From Flavobacteriales bacterium BRH_c54 (GTDB lineage Bacteria > Bacteroidota > Bacteroidia > Flavobacteriales_E > Vicingaceae), in the NCBI GenBank assembly GCA_000961845.1, contig LADZ01000020.1, positions 1 through 41,694 of the forward strand: DNA of 41,694 nucleotides, written 5' to 3'. Numbering within the stretch: position 1 is the stretch's first letter; each line of letters starts with the position of its first letter. A program made the position numbers and the translations under genes. The notes under the pieces were generated by a model that was not told where the DNA came from, searched no databases, and saw only the letters and a list, made by a program, of their open reading frames with translations. Shown one piece after another: positions 18,083 through 28,143 of this stretch.

Positions 18083-18478
18083 TTAGTTTAAAGGTTTTGC
18101 AGAATTTTTATTATAAAAATCAATTTTAAGTTGAAATATTTCAGCCATTTTATTTGCTCTCCATTTGGCTTCATCCGCTTTTTCTCCTGTAAATAATTCA
18201 TCAATGGTTGCATTAAATAATAGTAGCCATCTTTTAAAATGAGTTTTATTAACAGGTAAATTTGCATGTGGTGCAAATGGACTACCGCTATAAGTATGTT
18301 CTTCTAACAATACAGTTTGCCAAAATCTATACATTTTTTCTAAGTGTATAGGCCATTTATCTTGAATTACATTATTAAAAATATTTTTTAACAAGTCATC
18401 TTTACGAACTTTTTCGTAAAAAGTATCGACTAGTAATTTAACTTCATCAAGAGATAATATTTCTTTTTTTGTTGACAT
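18083..18478 (-). CDS. Group III truncated haemoglobin
   Basis: A 131-residue 2-over-2 globin, from ATG 18478; a TTG directly upstream is less likely. By alignment from memory with Campylobacter Ctb, the key haem-pocket residues are present: Tyr21 (B10, in DTFYEKVRKDDLL), His45 (E7, WPIHLEKM), proximal His71 (F8, PFAPHANLP) and Trp84 (G8, FKRWLLLF). Group III truncated haemoglobins bind O2 and NO tightly and are linked to nitrosative stress. It is the first gene of the three-gene operon with the CxxC protein and haemerythrin-like protein, preceded by a well-formed Bacteroidota promoter. Confidence 0.92.
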   Translation of the reverse strand: MSTKKEILSLDEVKLLVDTFYEKVRKDDLLKNIFNNVIQDKWPIHLEKMYRFWQTVLLEEHTYSGSPFAPHANLPVNKTHFKRWLLLFNATIDELFTGEKADEAKWRANKMAEIFQLKIDFYNKNSAKPLN

Positions 18479-18501
18479 CAATTAACAATATAAAGCCTAT
18501 A

Positions 18502-18532
18502 CAAAGGTACTTAAAATAGGGAAGAGTAGCAA
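18502..18532 (-). promoter_or_regulatory. Bacteroidota promoter for the trHb-CxxC-haemerythrin operon
   Basis: On the minus strand TTG (18532-18530), then 20 bases, then TACCTTTG (18509-18502), 23 bases before the ATG at 18478. Both the -33 and -7 elements and their spacing fit the Bacteroidota housekeeping consensus, making this one of the two best promoters in the window. Confidence 0.65.
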
Positions 18533-18558
18533 TAGAAAAGCTTGCGTTTGTTCAATAA

Positions 18559-18585
18559 AAAAAGCTACTCTCAGAGTAGCTTTTT
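18559..18585 (-). terminator. Rho-independent terminator after the DUF4249-like gene
   Basis: Inverted repeat AAAAAGCTACTCT / AGAGTAGCTTTTT around a central C. Read on the minus strand, the stem is followed by a run of seven T. It lies 18 bases past the stop of the minus-strand DUF4249-like gene and just before the next minus-strand promoter. Confidence 0.85.
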
Positions 18586-18603
18586 ATAAAGTATTTTATA
18601 TTA

Positions 18604-19698
18604 TTATTGAGGACACATATAGTTTGACGTAGTGCTGTTTCCAAAACAAAAACTAAGCCCCATTGAATAAAGTTTTTCTATAGTTGGAGATGTAAGGTTC
18701 AAGTTACCGGTATTAGGGTCTATGGTTGTAAACCATTTATAAGTTTCTCTTGAAGAAAAAATTCCTAATCCGTTTTCAATATTGGTATAACTAGGTTTGT
18801 TTTGATTTACTGTATTAGATGGCTCTGAAACTTCCATATAAACATTTAGCTCTGTGCCTGCAATTACAAACTCTAAATCAACATTACCTAGTTCTCTGTG
18901 AGATAAATTGGGTAATGTTGTGGGAACAGATGCTGAAATATTATCAAAAAAAGTAGCACCTTCCATTGTCCATTCAATAATTTCATTTCCGGAAACTGGA
19001 TCTTGAGTTTTATTCTCCCCTAAATTCATTACTACTTTTTGAGGTTGAGCAGGTAAACCACTAGAAGCAATAAAATGATTGGTATAATTGAAAATTAATT
19101 TAGCTTGAATTCTACCTGCATTTTTTCCGGTACTTATTGTTATAGTTCTATCGGAAAAACCTCCATTATTAGGAGCTCCAATCCAAAAAGCTATTTTTTG
19201 TTGGTTTGTAGGGCTGGTAACGCTTGTAGTTCCAACAATAAGCGTTTCAGAAGTAATTTCTTTATCTAATTTAGAATTATAGATTTTAAGTTTATAAATA
19301 CTTTCTCTGTTAATAGCAGGTTCAACAAACTTATATAGAACATTAATGGAGTTATCAAAAACACCATCATCTTTAGGGATTTCGTTTTCAGTTCTAATTA
19401 GATTATAAGTTGTTAATATATTGCCATTTGTAGCATGTATTTCTTCAACAGTAGCAGTTAGTTCGTCTGCCGAATAATTAAAGTTTGCTTGGTTGGCGGC
19501 AAGCGTATTAGCGTTTACACCATCATCCGGTAAAAATACTTTGTTTATTTTTATATAATGAAGACTATCATTAGGATTAATTAATCCGTAAACAACAGTA
19601 ATATCTTTGTATTCGGCATTAAGGTCAACTTTAGTTTCACAAGAAAAAAGAAAAGTTGATAAGACGAATATGATATAAATATAAATAGTGTGCTTCAT
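18604..19698 (-). CDS. DUF4249-like lipoprotein
   Basis: Lipoprotein of 364 residues with signal MKHTIYIYIIFVLSTFLFSC (lipidated Cys20). The mature N-terminus (ITVVYGLINPNDSLHYIKINKVF) and the beta-rich body resemble the Bacteroidota DUF4249 group, whose members often accompany TonB receptors, but no receptor is adjacent here. The C-terminus contains GLGIFSSRETYKWFTT and ends SYM-less in a short Cys-containing tail (FCFGNSTTSNYMCPQ). It is a single gene with its own TAnnTTTG element upstream and a strong terminator downstream. Family membership is tentative and function is unknown. Confidence 0.7.
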   Translation of the reverse strand: MKHTIYIYIIFVLSTFLFSCETKVDLNAEYKDITVVYGLINPNDSLHYIKINKVFLPDDGVNANTLAANQANFNYSADELTATVEEIHATNGNILTTYNLIRTENEIPKDDGVFDNSINVLYKFVEPAINRESIYKLKIYNSKLDKEITSETLIVGTTSVTSPTNQQKIAFWIGAPNNGGFSDRTITISTGKNAGRIQAKLIFNYTNHFIASSGLPAQPQKVVMNLGENKTQDPVSGNEIIEWTMEGATFFDNISASVPTTLPNLSHRELGNVDLEFVIAGTELNVYMEVSEPSNTVNQNKPSYTNIENGLGIFSSRETYKWFTTIDPNTGNLNLTSPTIEKLYSMGLSFCFGNSTTSNYMCPQ

Positions 19699-19718
19699 AG
19701 TTTTTAAAATTTAAACAA

Positions 19719-19726
19719 CAAATGTA
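19719..19726 (-). promoter_or_regulatory. -7 element (TACATTTG) for the DUF4249-like gene
   Basis: The minus strand reads TACATTTG, an exact TAnnTTTG match, 20 bases before the ATG at 19698. This 182-base divergent region also carries a panB element at 19848. Confidence 0.45.
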
Positions 19727-19847
19727 GGATTTTTCCATTAAACGAAACGACCATAAGATAAATTTTATCTCATAAGAGAATTATTAATAGTAGGGAGTTA
19801 CATATGACCTATAAAAACAATTAAATAAACATATGAAACAATATTTG

Positions 19848-19855
19848 TAGTTTTG
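19848..19855 (+). promoter_or_regulatory. -7 element (TAGTTTTG) for panB
   Basis: TAGTTTTG is an exact TAnnTTTG match 25 bases before the panB ATG. No clear -33 TTG. Two CATATG palindromes lie just upstream (19801 and 19830) without evident role. Confidence 0.45.
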
Positions 19856-19880
19856 TTATTTAATTTTTAAATATTACAAC

Positions 19881-20699
19881 ATGTCTATCCATTCTAATGA
19901 TGTAAAAAGAGTTACTACGCACATTCTCCAAGAGATGAAGCATAATAATGAAAAAATAAGTATGCTTACAGGCTATGATTTTTCATTAGCAAAAATTATT
20001 GATACTGCAGGCATTGACGTTATTTTGGTGGGAGATTCTGCTTCTAATGTAATGGCTGGACATGAAACTACGCTTCCAATTACTTTAGATCAAATGATTT
20101 ATCATGCTTCTTCTGTAATTAGAGCTGTAAAAAGAGCATTGGTGGTGGTAGATATGCCCTTTGGTTCTTATCAAGGAAACTCTAAAGAGGCACTTTCTTC
20201 TGCTATTAAAATTATGAAAGAATCGGGAGCTCATGCGGTAAAAATGGAAGGTGGCAAAGAAATTTTAGAATCTATTGAAAGAATTCTTTCTGCAGGAATA
20301 CCTGTAATGGGACATTTAGGGTTAACTCCTCAATCCATTTATAAATTCGGGACTTACATTGTTAGAGCAAAGGAAGAAGAGGAAGCTAATAAATTAATTG
20401 AAGATGCTACATTACTTGAAGAAGCAGGTTGTTTTGCTATAGTTTTAGAGAAAATTCCAGCTCATTTGGCTACTAAAGTAGCTCAAGAAGTTAAAATTCC
20501 AATTATTGGTATAGGAGCCGGTAATGGAGTAGACGGGCAAGTTTTGGTGTTACACGACATGCTGGGAATAACGCATGAATTTAGTCCTAGGTTTTTAAGA
20601 CGTTATAACAACTTATACGAAGAAATAAAAGGTTCTGTAGAAGCGTATATTAAAGATGTTAAATCTCAAGATTTTCCTAACGAGAAAGAGCAGTATTGA
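19881..20699 (+). CDS. panB: PanB, 3-methyl-2-oxobutanoate hydroxymethyltransferase
   Basis: First committed enzyme of pantothenate and coenzyme A synthesis: transfers a hydroxymethyl group from 5,10-methylenetetrahydrofolate to 2-oxoisovalerate to give ketopantoate. Length 272, typical for PanB. Mg2+-binding residues expected from the E. coli enzyme are visible: Asp52 ([15 protein letters not shown]), Asp91 ([10 protein letters not shown]) and Glu123 (KMEGG). [16 protein letters not shown] and [24 protein letters not shown] are family signatures. No panC or panD gene lies nearby. Converges on the YbiT-type gene. Confidence 0.97.
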   Translation: MSIHSNDVKRVTTHILQEMKHNNEKISMLTGYDFSLAKIIDTAGIDVILVGDSASNVMAGHETTLPITLDQMIYHASSVIRAVKRALVVVDMPFGSYQGNSKEALSSAIKIMKESGAHAVKMEGGKEILESIERILSAGIPVMGHLGLTPQSIYKFGTYIVRAKEEEEANKLIEDATLLEEAGCFAIVLEKIPAHLATKVAQEVKIPIIGIGAGNGVDGQVLVLHDMLGITHEFSPRFLRRYNNLYEEIKGSVEAYIKDVKSQDFPNEKEQY

Positions 20700-20766
20700 T
20701 TAGCTGGTTAAATTGTTTGAAGGTTTACTATTAATAAATAACTATTAACGGTTTTCAAACCTCTTA

Positions 20767-22442
<1,676 letters not shown>

Positions 22443-22464
22443 CTCGATAATCTTTAAAGTTAAT

Positions 22465-22875
22465 TTATTCTTTTTCTAAGGCTTCTTTTTTTATTGGTTG
22501 AGCCGTTGGAGCTTTAGTTCTTTTTTGTTTATGCTCCATTTTTTTGTGATGAATTGCTTTCATTTTTTCTACTTGCTCTTCAGTTAAAACTTCTTTTATT
22601 TCTTCTTTTTCAGCTTTATGCAATTCGTGCATTTTATCTTTTAATGCTTTTTTTTCTTCTGCTCTTTTAGCATGAATTTCTTTAATTTTTGCTACTTGCT
22701 CATCAGTTAGCTCTAGCTCGGCTTTCATTTTTTCTACATGTTCACCTTTTTCATAATGACTAGAATGTGCTTTGTGGTCATGGTCGCAGTCTTTCTTTTT
22801 AGCATCTTGTGCGTTTACCATTGTAGCTCCTGTAACTATTAGTGTTGCGGCTAGCATCATTTTTAAATTTTTCAT
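22465..22875 (-). CDS. Spy/CpxP-like His-rich periplasmic protein
   Basis: Exported protein of 136 residues. The signal peptide ends VNAQ at residue 23. The mature N-terminus is rich in Cys, Asp and His (DCDHDHKAHSSHYEKGEH), a possible metal-binding segment. Two LTxxQ motifs follow, LTDEQVAKIKEIHAKR and LTEEQVEKMKAIHHKK, in a long charged helical region, as in Spy/CpxP periplasmic chaperone or metal-sensor proteins (LTXXQ family). The C-terminus is Lys/Pro-rich. It is a single gene between a terminator and the recG divergent region. Role in envelope or metal stress is inferred from family only. Confidence 0.78.
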   Translation of the reverse strand: MKNLKMMLAATLIVTGATMVNAQDAKKKDCDHDHKAHSSHYEKGEHVEKMKAELELTDEQVAKIKEIHAKRAEEKKALKDKMHELHKAEKEEIKEVLTEEQVEKMKAIHHKKMEHKQKRTKAPTAQPIKKEALEKE

Positions 22876-22993
22876 AATCTTATAATTTTAGATGGTTTGA
22901 ATTAATTTTTAATTATTGTATAAATAACGAATATCATGCCAAGAAATATAGCTTTTAAAGTAATTTTTTAAAACGTCAGATGAATTAAAATAG

Positions 22994-23001
22994 TATTTTT
23001 G
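22994..23001 (+). promoter_or_regulatory. -7 element (TATTTTTG) for recG
   Basis: TATTTTTG matches TAnnTTTG 18 bases before the recG GTG start, in a 144-base divergent region. No -33 box seen. Confidence 0.4.
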
Positions 23002-23019
23002 TTTGATACAGTTTTATAA

Positions 23020-25119
23020 GTGTTTTTAGATACCAAAATAGAATATTTAAAAGGAGTGGGACCACAAAGGGGTGAGTTGCTTAAAAAAGAATTAGGTATA
23101 TACACCTACAAACACTTGTTAGAATATTTTCCTTTCAGGTATGTAGATAAATCTAAAATATATACTATTTCGGAAATTTCATCTGACCAAGCTTATATCC
23201 AACTTAAAGGGAAGATTATTACTAAAAATATTGTTGGAGAAAGGCGTACCAAAAGAATGACTGCCATTTTTAAGGATGAAACCGGAGAGATTGAGTTGGT
23301 TTGGTTTAAAGGAATTAAGTGGTTGCAAAATTCCGTTCAAATTGGTCAGCAATACATTGTTTACGGCAAACCAACCTTATTTAAAGGCAGGTATAACATC
23401 ACCCATCCTGAAATGGATGAAGTTACTCAAGCGTTACCTACCAACGAAATTGCTATGGAAGCGGTTTATTCTACTACCGAAGTACTTTCTGCTAAAGGAT
23501 TGAATTCCAAAGGAATTTTTAAACTGCAAAAAAACTTAGTTGCTCAGGTTAACAAAAATATTCCGGAAACCTTATCCAATGAGTTGCTTCAAAACTTAAA
23601 ATTTATATCAAGAGAGGAAGCATTAATTAATGTTCATACCCCAAAGGATGAAGTATTATTGAAAAAAGCCATTTATCGTTTAAAATTCGAAGAATTGTTT
23701 TTTCTTCAATTACGTTTATTGCGACAAAAAGCTGTAAACACGATTCAAATGAAAGGCTTTGTCTTTAATGAAGTGGGGGAACTATTCAATACTTTTTACA
23801 ATGAAAAATTAACTTTTGAACTGACCAATGCTCAAAAGAAAGTAATTAAAGAAATAAGAAAAGATTTAGGTTCCGGACATCATATGAACCGCTTATTGCA
23901 AGGAGATGTAGGAAGCGGAAAAACCATAGTAGCTTTAATGACGATGTTGTTGGCTTTAGACAATGGTTTTCAAGCTTGTTTGTTAGCACCCACAGAAATA
24001 TTGGCTCAACAACATTTTGCAGGAGTAAAAGAATTAATTGAAGGCTTACCTATAGAAATAGCCTTGCTTACAGGTTCTGTAAAAACTGCCGAACGTAAAG
24101 AAATTCACGAGAAACTAGAAAACGGTTCGTTACATATATTAATAGGCACACATGCTATTTTAGAGGATAAAGTTCTATTCAAACAATTAGGATTGGCTAT
24201 TATAGATGAGCAACACCGCTTTGGCGTGGAACAAAGAGCCAAATTGTGGAAGAAAAATAACGTAGCAGCTCCTCATGTGTTAGTGATGACAGCCACCCCA
24301 ATCCCTAGAACCTTAGCCATGACACTTTATGGCGACTTGGATGTTTCTGTAATTGACGAACTTCCTCCGGGTAGAAAAGAAATTAAAACCATTCATCAGT
24401 ATGATTCTTCTCGCTTAAAACTTTTTGGTTTTATGGAAAAAGAGATTGAAAAAGGCAGACAGATTTATGTGGTTTATCCGCTTATTCAGGAATCGCAAAA
24501 AATGGATTATAAAGATTTGATGGATGGTTATGAAAGTTTATCGAGACAATTTCCAAAACCCAAGTATCAACTTTCTATTGTTCACGGACAAATGAAGCCT
24601 GAGGATAAAGATTTTGAAATGCAACGTTTTGTTAAAGGAGAAACGCAAATAATGGTAGCTACAACTGTTATTGAAGTAGGCGTAAATGTGCCTAATGCTT
24701 CGGTAATGGTAATAGAAAGTGCCGAACGTTTTGGGTTGTCGCAATTACACCAACTTAGAGGAAGGGTTGGAAGAGGAGCAGAGCAATCGTATTGTATATT
24801 AATGACGGGCAATAAATTGAGTAGTGATGCTCGTTTAAGAATGCAAACTATGGTAGGAACTAATGATGGCTTCGAAATTGCAGAGGTAGATTTAAGGTTA
24901 AGAGGTCCGGGCGATATACAAGGAACCCAACAAAGTGGTTTACTAAATTTGAAAATTGCAGATTTAGCTAAAGATAATGTTATTTTAAAAGCAGCTAGAA
25001 ATGTTGCTGTAGATGTGTTGAAAGAAGATATTAATTTACAATTGGAAAAAAACGTACGTTTGCGAACTACTTTAGCAGCTTTAGTAAAAGAAAAAACGAA
25101 TTGGAGTAGGATAGCGTGA
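23020..25119 (+). CDS. recG: RecG, branched-DNA helicase
   Basis: ATP-dependent helicase that regresses stalled forks and migrates Holliday junctions. The protein has 699 residues, the usual length. The N-terminus has YLKGVGPQRGELLKKELGI, then the OB-fold wedge domain (about 50-150). Walker A is GDVGSGKT (295-302), motif II is DEQH (396-399), motif III is MTATPIPRTLAMTLYGDLD, and motif VI is HQLRGRVGRG. The start is GTG at 23020, directly preceded by an in-frame stop, so no ATG start is possible without losing conserved residues. Confidence 0.97.
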   Translation: MFLDTKIEYLKGVGPQRGELLKKELGIYTYKHLLEYFPFRYVDKSKIYTISEISSDQAYIQLKGKIITKNIVGERRTKRMTAIFKDETGEIELVWFKGIKWLQNSVQIGQQYIVYGKPTLFKGRYNITHPEMDEVTQALPTNEIAMEAVYSTTEVLSAKGLNSKGIFKLQKNLVAQVNKNIPETLSNELLQNLKFISREEALINVHTPKDEVLLKKAIYRLKFEELFFLQLRLLRQKAVNTIQMKGFVFNEVGELFNTFYNEKLTFELTNAQKKVIKEIRKDLGSGHHMNRLLQGDVGSGKTIVALMTMLLALDNGFQACLLAPTEILAQQHFAGVKELIEGLPIEIALLTGSVKTAERKEIHEKLENGSLHILIGTHAILEDKVLFKQLGLAIIDEQHRFGVEQRAKLWKKNNVAAPHVLVMTATPIPRTLAMTLYGDLDVSVIDELPPGRKEIKTIHQYDSSRLKLFGFMEKEIEKGRQIYVVYPLIQESQKMDYKDLMDGYESLSRQFPKPKYQLSIVHGQMKPEDKDFEMQRFVKGETQIMVATTVIEVGVNVPNASVMVIESAERFGLSQLHQLRGRVGRGAEQSYCILMTGNKLSSDARLRMQTMVGTNDGFEIAEVDLRLRGPGDIQGTQQSGLLNLKIADLAKDNVILKAARNVAVDVLKEDINLQLEKNVRLRTTLAALVKEKTNWSRIA

Positions 25120-25148
25120 TAGAAATTAGAAACTTAGAAAATAATTTA

Positions 25149-25170
25149 GCGTCTCTGCGTCTTAGCGAGA
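25149..25170. repeat. Three-unit GCG repeat in the recG-porE gap
   Basis: Three 8-base units, each beginning GCG (GCGTCTCT, then GCGTCTTA, then GCGAGATA), form a GC-rich island in an otherwise AT-rich 70-base gap. It resembles the short CTCTGCGTCTCTGCG-type intergenic repeat seen in many unrelated bacterial genomes. Function unknown. Confidence 0.45.
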
Positions 25171-25189
25171 TAATAAAACAAACAACAAA

Positions 25190-27142
25190 ATGAACATCAT
25201 CACAAAAATAATTTTATCGATAGTAAACGTACTTTTTTTAATTAACTGTACGGTAGCACAACCAACCCTCAGTTCCGATAATAAAAAAGCAGTTAAATTA
25301 TTCAACGAAGGTAAGGGTTTATATGATTCTCGTAATAATGACTTAGCGGAAATAAAATTTTTACAAGCTTTAGAAAAAGATCCGAATTTTGCAGAAGCTG
25401 CTTTGTTATTGGCTTATGTTTATACCGAAAAAGCTAACTACGAGCAAGCTATCATTTATTATACTAAATCTATTGAAGCTAAGCATGATTTATTTCCTGA
25501 AGCCCATGCTTCTTTAGGAGCCTTACTTTTAAAAGTTGGAAAATATGAAGAAGCTAAAAAACATTTTATTAACTATTTTAAGTTTACAGATGCTCCACTT
25601 ATGATGAAAAACCTGGCTAACGATGGGTTAAGAGATTGTGAGTTTGCTATTGAAGCATTAAGAAATCCCGTGCCTTTTGAACCCAAAAACATGGGAAAAG
25701 GTGTAAATTCGGAACTTCCTGAGTATTTTCCTGCTCTTTCGGCAGATGGAAAAACCTTGCTCTACACTAGAAGGTTAAACGACCCAAGTACGCCAACAGG
25801 TTTTAATGAAGATTTTTTTGTAAGTTATTTTGATGGTCATAATTGGAAAACAAGTATTAATGTAAAAGGTGTAAATAGTTATAACAACGAAGGTGCTCCA
25901 ACTTTATCGGCTAATGGAAATTTTTTAATTTTCACGATTTGTGCCGACCCTTATGAAGGCTACGGAAAAGGTAAAAATGGCTTTGGAAGTTGCGATTTAT
26001 TTTATTCATTTAAATCAGGAAACGATTGGAGCTTTCCAAGAAACTTAGGAGAACCGGTAAATTCCAGAAATTGGGAAACCCAACCTTCTTTTTCGTCTGA
26101 TGGAAAAACGCTTTATTTTATAAGAGGCTTCGGAAGAGGCCAAGACCGACAACAAGATATTTATATGACAGAAATTCAAGCAGATGGTTCATGGTCTAAA
26201 CCAGCACCATTAAGTAATATTATTAATACAGCATCAACAGAAGAGTCGGTGTTTATTCATCCTGATGGTAAAACCTTATATTTTTCTTCTAATGGACATC
26301 CGGGTATGGGGGGATTAGATATTTATAAATCTACTAAAGATGAAAATGGCGATTGGACTACTCCTGTAAATTTAGGTTATCCCATTAACACGCATAATGA
26401 TGAAAACAGTTTGTTAGTTAGTGCTGATGGAAAGACAGCTTATTTTGCTTCTGATAGAGAAGGTGGTTTGGGGAGCTTAGATTTATATCAATTTGAATTG
26501 CCAGAACATGCCAGAGCAGAGGAAGTTACTTATTTATCAGGTATTGTTTATGATGAAAGTAATAATGATAAATTAGCTGCAAAATTTGAGTTAATAGATA
26601 TAGAAACTGGTAATGTTGTTGTAACCTCATTTTCGGATGGAGCAACAGGAAAATACTTGGTTTCTTTGCCTCCTAATAAAGAATACGCACTGAATGTTTC
26701 TAAAAAAGGTTATTTGTTTTATTCAGAGAATTTTAAATTAACGCATGGAACTTCTTACGATCCATTTAAAAAAGATGTTCCTTTAAGTAGAATTCAGGCG
26801 GGTAAAGAAGTGGTGTTGAAAAATGTATTTTTTGAAACAGCTAAATTCGATTTAAAACCAACATCTAAAGCAGAGTTAAATAAATTAGTAACTTTTTTAA
26901 ATGAAAACCCGAACTTAAAAATTGAATTAGGAGGGCATACCGATAATGTTGGAAATAAAAAAGACAATCAAATTTTATCAGACAATAGAGCAAAAGCAGT
27001 AAAAGATTATTTGGTAAGCAATGGAATTGATGCTAATCGATTGTTAACTAAAGGCTACGGAGATACTTCTCCAATTGCTGATAATGATACAGAAGAAGGT
27101 AGGGCGGAAAACAGGAGGACTGCTTTTAAAGTGGTTGAATAA
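25190..27142 (+). CDS. PorE-like TPR / PD40 propeller / OmpA-type peptidoglycan-binding protein
   Basis: Envelope protein of 650 residues with the domain order known for T9SS component PorE. A signal sequence of about 20-24 residues contains LINC, a possible but atypical lipobox (Asn at -1; Cys20). TPRs occupy about 33-145. A PD40-type beta-propeller covers about 165-440, with repeated SADGKTLLYTRR, SSDGKTLYFIRG, HPDGKTLYFSSN and SADGKTAYFASD. A carboxypeptidase-regulatory-like domain is at about 448-515, and an OmpA-type peptidoglycan-binding domain at about 540-650 (HTDNVG, LSDNRAKAVKDYL, NRRTAFKV). The window also encodes a T9SS cargo, so a T9SS is present in this cell. Many Bacteroidota carry several such proteins, so identity as PorE itself is unproven. 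Confidence 0.85.
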   Translation: MNIITKIILSIVNVLFLINCTVAQPTLSSDNKKAVKLFNEGKGLYDSRNNDLAEIKFLQALEKDPNFAEAALLLAYVYTEKANYEQAIIYYTKSIEAKHDLFPEAHASLGALLLKVGKYEEAKKHFINYFKFTDAPLMMKNLANDGLRDCEFAIEALRNPVPFEPKNMGKGVNSELPEYFPALSADGKTLLYTRRLNDPSTPTGFNEDFFVSYFDGHNWKTSINVKGVNSYNNEGAPTLSANGNFLIFTICADPYEGYGKGKNGFGSCDLFYSFKSGNDWSFPRNLGEPVNSRNWETQPSFSSDGKTLYFIRGFGRGQDRQQDIYMTEIQADGSWSKPAPLSNIINTASTEESVFIHPDGKTLYFSSNGHPGMGGLDIYKSTKDENGDWTTPVNLGYPINTHNDENSLLVSADGKTAYFASDREGGLGSLDLYQFELPEHARAEEVTYLSGIVYDESNNDKLAAKFELIDIETGNVVVTSFSDGATGKYLVSLPPNKEYALNVSKKGYLFYSENFKLTHGTSYDPFKKDVPLSRIQAGKEVVLKNVFFETAKFDLKPTSKAELNKLVTFLNENPNLKIELGGHTDNVGNKKDNQILSDNRAKAVKDYLVSNGIDANRLLTKGYGDTSPIADNDTEEGRAENRRTAFKVVE

Positions 27143-27158
27143 CTAATAATCAGGAATC

Positions 27159-28040
27159 ATTACTAAATACCAATTTTTCATATTAGCGATAGTATTTTCA
27201 GTAAGCAACCGATTGTTTGCTCAACGGGATACTGTTAATAATAAAAGGTTAAAAACGCTTATTGTAGCAGAAACAGTTGGCTATACTGCTACAATGACAG
27301 GGCTTTATACGCTTTGGTATAAAGATGTTCCTAGTTCTTCGTTTCATTTTTTTAATGACAATGACGAGTGGCTCCAAATGGATAAAATCGGTCATGGAGT
27401 TACGGCTTATTATGTTGGGTTTGCCGGTTATGAAGCTTTAAAATGGAGTGGCGTGAGCGAGAAAAAATCGGTATGGTATGGCGGAACGTTGGGGTTATTT
27501 CTTCTTACTTCCGTGGAAGTTTTTGACGGTTTTTCATCCGATTGGGGATTTTCTTGGGGAGATGTAGCTATAAATACTGTCGGATCTGGATTTTTTATAG
27601 CTCAGCAATTGGCTTGGCAAGAACAACGAGTATTACTTAAATATTCTTTTCATCAAAGTGATTATTGGGAAAAACGTCCGAATTTGTTAGGAGAGAATTT
27701 AGCTCAAAATATGCTAAAGGACTACAACGGACAAACCTATTGGATGAGTGCTAATATTGCCTCATTTTTAAGTGAAGAAAGTAAGTTTCCTAAATGGCTC
27801 AATGTTGCTGTCGGTTATGGAGCTGATGGAATGTTAGGAGCGTTTAATAACAATGCTTTTCCGGAGATTGAACGTCAACGCCAATATTACCTTTCATTAG
27901 ATATTGATTTAACTCGTATAAAAACTAAAAGTAAGTTCGCTAATACGGTTTTAGGAACTTTTGGATTTTTGAAATTTCCATTACCTACAGTAGAGTTCAA
28001 TAGTAATGGTACTACTAACTTTTATTGGTTGTATTTTTAA
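27159..28040 (+). CDS. DUF2279-like (YfiM-type) exported membrane protein, probable ATT start
   Basis: Protein of about 294 residues resembling the DUF2279 family (KIGHGVTAYYVGFAGYEALKWSG, then SSDWGFSWGDVAINTVGSG). The body has two or three hydrophobic segments and aromatic-rich strands at the C-terminus (FLKFPLPTVEFNSNGTTNFYWLYF). The TTG at 27213 would give MFAQRD and cut the signal peptide in half. Reading upstream in frame gives a complete signal peptide (TKYQFFILAIVFSVSNRLFAQ) back to ATT at 27159 before a stop at 27147, with no ATG, GTG or TTG upstream of the hydrophobic core; AGGAA stands just upstream. The start is therefore probably ATT (or ATC). It begins 16 bases after the PorE-like stop and is probably co-transcribed. 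Function unknown. Confidence 0.75.
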   Translation: MTKYQFFILAIVFSVSNRLFAQRDTVNNKRLKTLIVAETVGYTATMTGLYTLWYKDVPSSSFHFFNDNDEWLQMDKIGHGVTAYYVGFAGYEALKWSGVSEKKSVWYGGTLGLFLLTSVEVFDGFSSDWGFSWGDVAINTVGSGFFIAQQLAWQEQRVLLKYSFHQSDYWEKRPNLLGENLAQNMLKDYNGQTYWMSANIASFLSEESKFPKWLNVAVGYGADGMLGAFNNNAFPEIERQRQYYLSLDIDLTRIKTKSKFANTVLGTFGFLKFPLPTVEFNSNGTTNFYWLYF

Positions 28041-28083
28041 GGATTAGTTAATAATATGTTTATTAAAACTTTGTTCTAATCTC

Positions 28084-28113
28084 TTGATAATCTTATTCTT
28101 TATTGTACTTTTG
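28084..28113 (+). promoter_or_regulatory. Bacteroidota promoter for the Reg_prop-SpoIIE gene
   Basis: TTG at 28084-28086, 19 bases, then TACTTTTG at 28106-28113, a full -33/-7 match at consensus spacing. It lies 30 bases before the TTG start at 28144 and supports that start. Confidence 0.65.
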
Positions 28114-28143
28114 GTTTGTGTTTTATGCTAATAATTTCATAAA

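Noticed and set aside
20709-20763. GTTTGAA / TTCAAAC inverted repeat between panB and the YbiT-type gene
   Set aside because: The arms are seven bases with a loop of about 30 bases and no T-run; not a convincing bidirectional terminator.
28048-28066. AT-only hairpin (TTAATAA / TTATTAA) after the DUF2279-like gene
   Set aside because: The stem has no G-C pair and no T-tract follows, so it is too weak to call a terminator.
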